Positions 14,047 through 18,316 of a stretch of DNA of 18,316 bases are shown one piece after another. The stretch lies in contig CAJLUP010000028.1 of NCBI GenBank assembly GCA_905209865.1, forward strand, positions 1 to 18,316, given 5' to 3'. How positions within the stretch are numbered: the first letter of the stretch is position 1; each line of letters opens with the position of its first letter. This stretch comes from an uncultured Lachnospiraceae bacterium. GTDB taxonomy: Bacteria > Bacillota > Clostridia > Lachnospirales > Lachnospiraceae. Under the pieces are notes generated by a model. That model was given only the letters and a program-made list of their open reading frames with translations, did no database searches and was not told the DNA's origin. Position numbers and translations under genes: made by a program.

Positions 14047-15066
14047 TTAGTTATTGATCAATTTATCTTCATCACTCCAGCTATAAAGTTTTCTGATCTC
14101 TGCTCCCACTTTCTCTGACGGATGTTCTGATGCAAGTTTTCTCATTGCACGGAAGTGTGCCTGACCGCCTGCTTCAGACATATCAAGAAGGAAGTCTTTT
14201 GCAAATGTACCATCCTGAATATCTGTAAGGATCTGTTTCATCGCTTTCTTCGTCTCATCTGTGATGATCTTCGGACCTGTTATGTAATCACCATATTCTG
14301 CTGTATTGGAGATAGAATATCTCATTCCTGCAAAACCGGACTGATAGATCAGATCTACGATCAGTTTCATTTCGTGGATACATTCAAAATATGCGTTTCT
14401 CGAGTCGTATCCTGCTTCTACTAGTGTCTCAAAACCTGCCTGCATCAAAGCACATACACCGCCGCAGAGAACTGCCTGCTCACCGAAAAGATCTGTCTCT
14501 GTCTCTGTACGGAATGTTGTTTCGAGAATACCTGCTCTTGCTCCACCGATTGCAAGTCCATATGCAAGCGCTTTATCCAATGCTTTTCCTGTATAGTCCT
14601 GCTCTACTGCCACGAGGCACGGAGTTCCTTTTCCTGCCTGATACTCACTTCTTACCGTATGTCCCGGAGCTTTCGGAGCAATCATCGTAACGTCAACATT
14701 TGCCGGCGGAACAATCTGTCCGAAATGAATATTAAAGCCATGTGCAAACATCAGCATATTACCTTCTTCCAGGTTCGGCTCAATATCGTTTTTATATAAA
14801 GCAGCCTGTTTTTCGTCATTGATCAGGATCATGATGATATCTGCTTTCTTTGCCGCTTCTGCTGCTGTATATACTTCAAATCCCTGCTCTTCGGCTTTCG
14901 CCCATGACCTGCTTCCTTCATAAAGTCCGATTACGACATTACATCCAGATTCTTTTAAGTTCAGCGCATGAGCATGCCCCTGACTTCCATAACCAATAAT
15001 TGCGATCGTCTTTCCTTCGAGAAGGGAAAGGTTACAGTCTTCCTGATAATAAATTTTTGCTGCCAT
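14047..15066 (-). CDS. ilvC: Ketol-acid reductoisomerase (class I)
   Basis: Converts acetolactate and acetohydroxybutyrate to the dihydroxy acids of valine and isoleucine synthesis, using NAD(P)H and Mg. It has 339 residues, the class I (short) form. The Rossmann motif is GYGSQGHAHALNL (25-37). The metal and catalytic residues look intact: His109 (AHGFNIHFGQ), Asp192 and Glu196 (TDLFGEQ), Glu228 and Glu232 (FECIHEMK), and Ser251 (RYSISNTAEYGD). The cofactor-selecting loop after beta-2 reads GLYEGSRSW (47-55), with Tyr49-Glu50 where many NADPH enzymes have basic residues, though both serines remain. The ATG has AGGAGG eight nucleotides upstream. It follows ilvN by 23 nt and is closed by its own terminator. 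Confidence 0.97.
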   Translation of the reverse strand: MAAKIYYQEDCNLSLLEGKTIAIIGYGSQGHAHALNLKESGCNVVIGLYEGSRSWAKAEEQGFEVYTAAEAAKKADIIMILINDEKQAALYKNDIEPNLEEGNMLMFAHGFNIHFGQIVPPANVDVTMIAPKAPGHTVRSEYQAGKGTPCLVAVEQDYTGKALDKALAYGLAIGGARAGILETTFRTETETDLFGEQAVLCGGVCALMQAGFETLVEAGYDSRNAYFECIHEMKLIVDLIYQSGFAGMRYSISNTAEYGDYITGPKIITDETKKAMKQILTDIQDGTFAKDFLLDMSEAGGQAHFRAMRKLASEHPSEKVGAEIRKLYSWSDEDKLINN

Positions 15067-15089
15067 TTTACATTCCTCCTAAATGATAA

Positions 15090-15587
15090 TTAAAAATATG
15101 CTACATCCTTACTTCCTCTGGAAAGTCCTGTGATACCGGTTCTTGCAAGTTCCAGTATCTCATATCCCTGAAGAAGATTAAGGAAAGCTTCCAGTTTACT
15201 TTGAGTTCCGGTAAGCTCAATAATGAGGGAATCCTCTTCCACATCAACAATTTTTGCTCTGAAAATATCCGCAACAGATATGATCTCACCTCTTTGAGCC
15301 GCATTCGCCCGAAGTTTTATCATAATCAATTCACGGTAGACCGATTCGCCGTCTTTCAGAACTTTTATATCTACGACATCTTCCAGCTTTCTTACCTGTT
15401 TTTCAATCTGAGATAAGATCAGCTCGTCTCCTGACGCAACAACTGTAAGTCTCGTAAATCGTGTATCAGTCGTCGCACCGGCAGTAATACTGTCAATACT
15501 ATAACCTCGCCGGCTGAACAATCCTGCGATACGGCTTAACACTCCCGGATTATTGTCTACAAGCAATGAAAATACCTGACTTCTCAT
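15090..15587 (-). CDS. ilvN: Acetolactate synthase small (regulatory) subunit
   Basis: ACT-domain subunit that activates acetolactate synthase and gives it valine feedback inhibition. It has 165 residues with the ACT domain at the start (FSLLVDNNPGVLSRIAGLFS, then RRGYSIDSITAGATTD, FTRLTVV) and the C-terminal ALS_ss domain (ELTGTQSKLEAFLNLL near the end). I choose ATG 15587, which has AAGGAGA about 8 nt upstream. A longer frame to 15671 would run through the promoter -10 and -35. It is the first gene of ilvN-ilvC. The catalytic partner ilvB is not adjacent. Family members occur as IlvN or IlvH; by size this is the short type. Confidence 0.93.
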   Translation of the reverse strand: MRSQVFSLLVDNNPGVLSRIAGLFSRRGYSIDSITAGATTDTRFTRLTVVASGDELILSQIEKQVRKLEDVVDIKVLKDGESVYRELIMIKLRANAAQRGEIISVADIFRAKIVDVEEDSLIIELTGTQSKLEAFLNLLQGYEILELARTGITGLSRGSKDVAYF

Positions 15588-15608
15588 GTGGTTCTCTCCT
15601 TTTTTATT

Positions 15609-15632
15609 AAAAACAGAGTGCGTTCTGTTTTT
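15609..15632 (-). promoter_or_regulatory. 5'-terminal hairpin of ilvN mRNA
   Basis: Perfect 9-bp stem AAAAACAGA/TCTGTTTTT with a 6-nt loop, beginning a few nucleotides after the predicted start of transcription (about 15636) and ending 21 nt before the ilvN ATG. It resembles a small terminator or a 5' stabilising hairpin. It is far too short for a T-box, and no T-box consensus is present in this leader. Confidence 0.5.
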
Positions 15633-15642
15633 ATATTTTATA

Positions 15643-15671
15643 ATATTACCAACTCCATTATTCTTTGTCAA
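15643..15671 (-). promoter_or_regulatory. Promoter of ilvN-ilvC
   Basis: On the minus strand, a perfect -35 TTGACA (15671-15666), 17-nt spacer, then -10 TAATAT (15648-15643) preceded by TTGG, which gives an extended -10 (TGn). The leader is about 50 nt. The 15672-15794 stretch upstream, past the ABC-F stop, shows no convincing terminator. Confidence 0.82.
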
Positions 15672-15794
15672 GATGTTGACCGGATTTTTTTACATATTGT
15701 AACAGTTCATCCATGACAGTCCGGATTGGCTGCTTCTTTTCTTACTTTCGGAAATTCGTCTGTTTGGCAGCAGAAATGACAGCCGAATTTAAAA

Positions 15795-17603
15795 CTATAC
15801 ACATCCGATTTTTTCTGCCAGTTCATTTAAATAAAACCATCTCTCGGTTTTTTCATCAAGCTGTGTCTGTATTTTTTCCTGTTCTTCAAACAGTTCTTTT
15901 AATTTCACAGAATTTGTCGCATTTTTCTCAATCTGCTTTTCAATCTCGTTCAGCTTTTCTTCTAAAGCTGCCAAGTCCGCATCAATCGTTTCAAATTCCC
16001 TCTGTTCTTTATACGAAAATTTTAATTTCCGGGGAACATTCTGCTTCCAGCTTTTTTTCTGACCTTCCTCAGTATCTTTCTCTAAAGTTCCAGAAGAATC
16101 TCTGTTCTGAACTGTGGGCTGACTTTCTGTTGATTCCTTTTTCTTTACGTTCAGATAATCCGTATATCCGCCTTCAAACTGGCGGATCTTCCCATTTCCG
16201 TCCAGCTCAAAAATACGATCTGCAACATTATCTAAAAAATAACGGTCATGAGATACAGTAATCACGATCCCCGAAAAAGAATTTAAATAATCTTCCAGTA
16301 TAGTAAGAGTTGGGATATCAAGATTATTCCCCGCCTCATCAAACAAAAGAACGTTTGCATTTTCTGCCAGAACCCCAAGAAGATACAGTCTCCTTTTCTC
16401 ACCGCCTGAAAGTTTTCCTATAGGAGCATACTGCATATCCGGAGTAAATAAAAACCGCTCCAAAAGCGATGACGCGCTGATCTTTCCTTCTTTCGTCGTA
16501 ATATATTCTGCAATCTCTTTTACATAATCAATTACTCTTTGAGAATCATCCATATGTTGTTCTTCCTGAGCAAAATATCCAATCTTAACAGTCTCTCCGA
16601 TTTCGATCTCTCCACTGTCCGGAAGAACCTGTCCTGCGATCATTTTCATCAGAGTAGATTTTCCGCATCCGTTCGGTCCGATAATCCCAAGACGCTGATT
16701 TTTTAATACAATATAACTAAAATCATCCAGTATGATTTTTTCTCCATACTTCTTACTCACATGATGAAGTTCGATCGTTTTCTTTCCCATTCTTGTCTCT
16801 ACTGAGTCCAGTTCCACTGTCTGATCTTTCACCGGAGATTTTCCGTTTTTCAACGCTTCTAAACGTTCCAGTCTTGCCTTTTGTTTTGTCGTCCTCGCCC
16901 GACAACCACGTTTTGCCCACTCTAATTCCATTCTCAAAACACTTTGTCTCTTCCGCTCAGAAGCAGACTCCATTTCTTCTCTTTGCGCTTTCAATTCAAG
17001 GAACCCTGAATAATCAGACTGGTAACTATACATTTTCCCCCTGCTGATCTCTAAAATACGATTCGTAACTCTGTCGAGAAAATATCGGTCATGTGTCACC
17101 ATGACTACAGTTCCACGATAAGAGCGAAGATATTCTTCTAACCACTCGATCATTGTTTCATCTAAATGATTCGTCGGCTCATCCAGCAAAAGAACATCAA
17201 ACTCAGCCGCCAGGATTTTAGCAAGTACAACCCGCCTTTTCTGCCCTCCTGACAAATGTTCTATTTTCTCATCGAACTGCGTAATCTTTAATTCAGTTAA
17301 GTTACTTTCAACCTTCCACGCTTCTTCTGACGCTTCTTTCAATGCAAAGGAACGAATTGTACTTTCTTTCGGAAAGATCGGATTTTGAGGCACATAAGCA
17401 ATCTTAAGTCCGTTTTGCCTGACGATCTGTCCCTCATCCGGCACTTCTTCCCCGGCAATCATTTTAAGCAGCGTTGATTTTCCGGTTCCGTTAATTCCTA
17501 CGACTCCGATTTTGTCTCCTTTTTGAATCCCGAACGATGCATCTTCAAATATCGTTTTTTCTCCGTAAATTTTACAAATATGTTCTATATTGATAATATT
17601 CAT
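15795..17603 (-). CDS. ABC-F family ATPase, Uup-like
   Basis: Soluble twin-ATPase that acts on the ribosome rather than in transport; the Uup branch is linked to ribosome rescue or assembly. It has 602 residues from ATG 17603 (TAAGGAG six nucleotides upstream; an ATG at 17624 lies before that site). NBD1: GINGTGKST (37-45), LSGGQKRR (117-124), LLLDEPTNHLD (138-148), VTHDRYF (169-175). An inter-domain helical linker spans about 205-255 (LEWAKRGCRARTTKQKARL). NBD2: GPNGCGKST (309-317), LSGGEKRR (398-405), SHDRYF (451-456). A Uup-type C-terminal domain has KLKFSYKEQREFE (526-538) and a coiled coil (about 540-590). In NBD2 the usual DEPTNHLD is DEAGNNLD (422-429); the catalytic Asp-Glu is kept. 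It is not a recognised resistance type, but that cannot be excluded from sequence alone. Confidence 0.92.
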   Translation of the reverse strand: MNIINIEHICKIYGEKTIFEDASFGIQKGDKIGVVGINGTGKSTLLKMIAGEEVPDEGQIVRQNGLKIAYVPQNPIFPKESTIRSFALKEASEEAWKVESNLTELKITQFDEKIEHLSGGQKRRVVLAKILAAEFDVLLLDEPTNHLDETMIEWLEEYLRSYRGTVVMVTHDRYFLDRVTNRILEISRGKMYSYQSDYSGFLELKAQREEMESASERKRQSVLRMELEWAKRGCRARTTKQKARLERLEALKNGKSPVKDQTVELDSVETRMGKKTIELHHVSKKYGEKIILDDFSYIVLKNQRLGIIGPNGCGKSTLMKMIAGQVLPDSGEIEIGETVKIGYFAQEEQHMDDSQRVIDYVKEIAEYITTKEGKISASSLLERFLFTPDMQYAPIGKLSGGEKRRLYLLGVLAENANVLLFDEAGNNLDIPTLTILEDYLNSFSGIVITVSHDRYFLDNVADRIFELDGNGKIRQFEGGYTDYLNVKKKESTESQPTVQNRDSSGTLEKDTEEGQKKSWKQNVPRKLKFSYKEQREFETIDADLAALEEKLNEIEKQIEKNATNSVKLKELFEEQEKIQTQLDEKTERWFYLNELAEKIGCV

Positions 17604-17607
17604 GAAA

Positions 17608-17659
17608 AACTCCTTACAAACCATTTTCTCTCATTATTGTGAGTTGTCTGTAAGGAGTT
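17608..17659. repeat. 11-bp inverted repeat overlapping ABC-F promoter and Shine-Dalgarno
   Basis: Perfect arms AACTCCTTACA (17608-17618) and TGTAAGGAGTT (17649-17659), 30 nt apart, with an inner CTCA/TGAG pair (17630-17633, 17640-17643). In minus-strand RNA the downstream arm contains the ABC-F Shine-Dalgarno (TAAGGAG) followed by TTTTTC, so the fold both hides the ribosome site and resembles a terminator. The upstream arm lies inside the promoter spacer. Confidence 0.75.
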
Positions 17660-17664
17660 GTCAA
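17636..17664 (-). promoter_or_regulatory. Promoter of the ABC-F gene
   Basis: On the minus strand, a perfect -35 TTGACA (17664-17659), 17-nt spacer, -10 CACAAT (17641-17636; four of six). Start predicted near 17629, giving a leader of about 26 nt with an exposed Shine-Dalgarno. The -10 is imperfect, so the start needs mapping. Confidence 0.6.
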
Positions 17665-17700
17665 GTGAATTTTATCCGTCTTATTTCTGTTTTTTTCCTG

Positions 17701-18316
17701 TTATGCCGCTGCTCGATATCGTACTTTATTAATCAAAACAACACCAAGACTAACGATCAGCAAAAAATAAAAATTGATTCCTCTGCTCACAAGCATGGAA
17801 GGGATCAGATATGCTCCGGTAAACACATGAGCGAATACTGTTTGATACATCAGCTCTGTAATCCCCTGTGCTCCTGGGAGTGGAAGCATATCTACTGCAA
17901 TATAAACCGCAGCCTGGAGAAGGATCACTTTCATCATCGCCGTTCCATGGAGACCAAATCCAAGATATACCATGTACGTTAAAAGAAACACACTGCATCT
18001 TTGTAAAAATGTAACAAATATGACAAACAGAAGTTTCCCCTTATGCATACGCAGCCATTCCACAGCCTTTTGATAACTGCCGATAAATTCATGGATTTTT
18101 CCTGCCCGCTGATCCGATCGTTTAAGAATCCTCATGCGAACAAGCAGTTTTTCAAAAAACAGCGCACATCGAAGCATAATATTTGGAAACAGCATAACGC
18201 CGGTTATGATCACCACTAAAATTACATTCAGAAAAAGTCCGAACAAATAAAGCGGGAAAAATTTTCCTAATTCCATCTGAAGCGGACTATGCCAACAAAT
18301 CAAGATCCCAGCTCCT
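17701..18316 (-). CDS. Flippase-like / lysylphosphatidylglycerol synthase-type membrane protein (5' end cut by window)
   Basis: C-terminal 204 or so residues of a polytopic membrane protein; the real start lies beyond the right edge. Hydrophobic segments include FFPLYLFGLFLNVILVVII, a stretch around LLFVIFVTFLQRCSVFLLTY, one before PLPGAQGITE, and a final one around FYFLLIVSLGVVLI. The MLPLPGAQGITELMYQ motif matches the conserved P-PGG-G--E signature of the YbhN/UPF0104/AglD family (TIGR00374-like), which includes the membrane part of MprF. These proteins are thought to move lipids or glycolipids across the membrane. No aminoacyl-transferase domain follows, so this is a stand-alone membrane form. 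It lies 97 nt upstream of the ABC-F gene on the same strand, with no separate terminator except the inverted repeat there. Confidence 0.8.
   Translation of the reverse strand, partial: GAGILICWHSPLQMELGKFFPLYLFGLFLNVILVVIITGVMLFPNIMLRCALFFEKLLVRMRILKRSDQRAGKIHEFIGSYQKAVEWLRMHKGKLLFVIFVTFLQRCSVFLLTYMVYLGFGLHGTAMMKVILLQAAVYIAVDMLPLPGAQGITELMYQTVFAHVFTGAYLIPSMLVSRGINFYFLLIVSLGVVLINKVRYRAAA

Noticed and set aside
15658..15714. 18-codon frame (MDELLQYVKKSGQHLDKE) upstream of ilvN
   Set aside because: No ribosome binding site, it spans the -35 of the ilvN promoter, and it lacks the run of Leu, Val or Ile codons expected of an ilv leader peptide.
15588..15794. T-box riboswitch before ilvN
   Set aside because: No T-box consensus (GGTGGNACCGCG type), no specifier stem, and the leader from the predicted start is only about 50 nt.
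15713..16261. Open frame of 182 codons on the plus strand, opposite the ABC-F C-terminus
   Set aside because: It is antisense to a clearly conserved coiled-coil domain, is rich in Ser/Phe as such shadows are, and lacks a ribosome binding site.
17616..17637. Six-codon leader peptide (MRENGL) before the ABC-F gene, as in drug-induced translational attenuation
   Set aside because: The ATG sits at or just before the predicted transcription start and has no Shine-Dalgarno, so it is probably not translated. It would gain weight only if transcription starts further upstream.

Overview
This 18.3 kb window looks like chromosomal core sequence from a spore-forming member of the Clostridia, most likely a Lachnospiraceae relative. 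The evidence is low-to-medium GC, strong AGGAGG-type ribosome binding sites, the Firmicutes gene orders rimP-nusA-ylxR-ylxQ-infB-rbfA-nrnA, parE-parC and gpr-spoIIP, and protein sequences of that flavour. There are no insertion sequences, phage genes, CRISPR arrays, tRNAs or rRNAs. All genes lie on the minus strand except rpsT.

Layout from left to right. (1) 1-6386, minus: the translation/transcription-factor operon, read right to left as rimP, nusA, ylxR (rnpM), ylxQ, infB, rbfA, nrnA-like (cut by the left edge). A strong promoter lies at 6556-6584 with a hairpin-rich leader of about 160 nt. (2) 6606-10823, minus: parE then parC, a type II topoisomerase whose A subunit lacks a GyrA box. A structured intergenic region lies upstream (10824-11061). 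(3) 11062-13314, minus: the sporulation pair gpr-spoIIP. (4) 13546-13809, plus: rpsT (ribosomal protein S20) with its own consensus promoter, folded leader, UUG start and terminator. It converges on (5) ilvN-ilvC, minus, 14047-15587, a branched-chain amino acid pair without an adjacent ilvB and without a visible T-box. (6) 15795-17603, minus: an Uup-like ABC-F ATPase. (7) 17701 to the right edge, minus: the C-terminal part of a flippase-like/LPG-synthase-type membrane protein.

The genes are ordinary housekeeping and sporulation genes. No undescribed multi-gene system is visible. The more interesting material is regulatory: an 11-bp inverted repeat at the ABC-F gene that would hide its Shine-Dalgarno only in read-through transcripts; a nested inverted-repeat structure with opposing promoter-like elements between spoIIP and parE; a GNRA-capped hairpin between the promoter and first gene of the nusA operon; and several non-AUG starts. 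Protein-level oddities are a degenerate DEAGNNLD motif in the second ATPase domain of the ABC-F protein, and a Tyr-Glu pair in the cofactor loop of the ketol-acid reductoisomerase.

Start sites were re-chosen by Shine-Dalgarno position for rimP, ylxR, parC, rpsT, ilvN and the ABC-F gene, where the longest frame includes its own ribosome binding site or upstream DNA.
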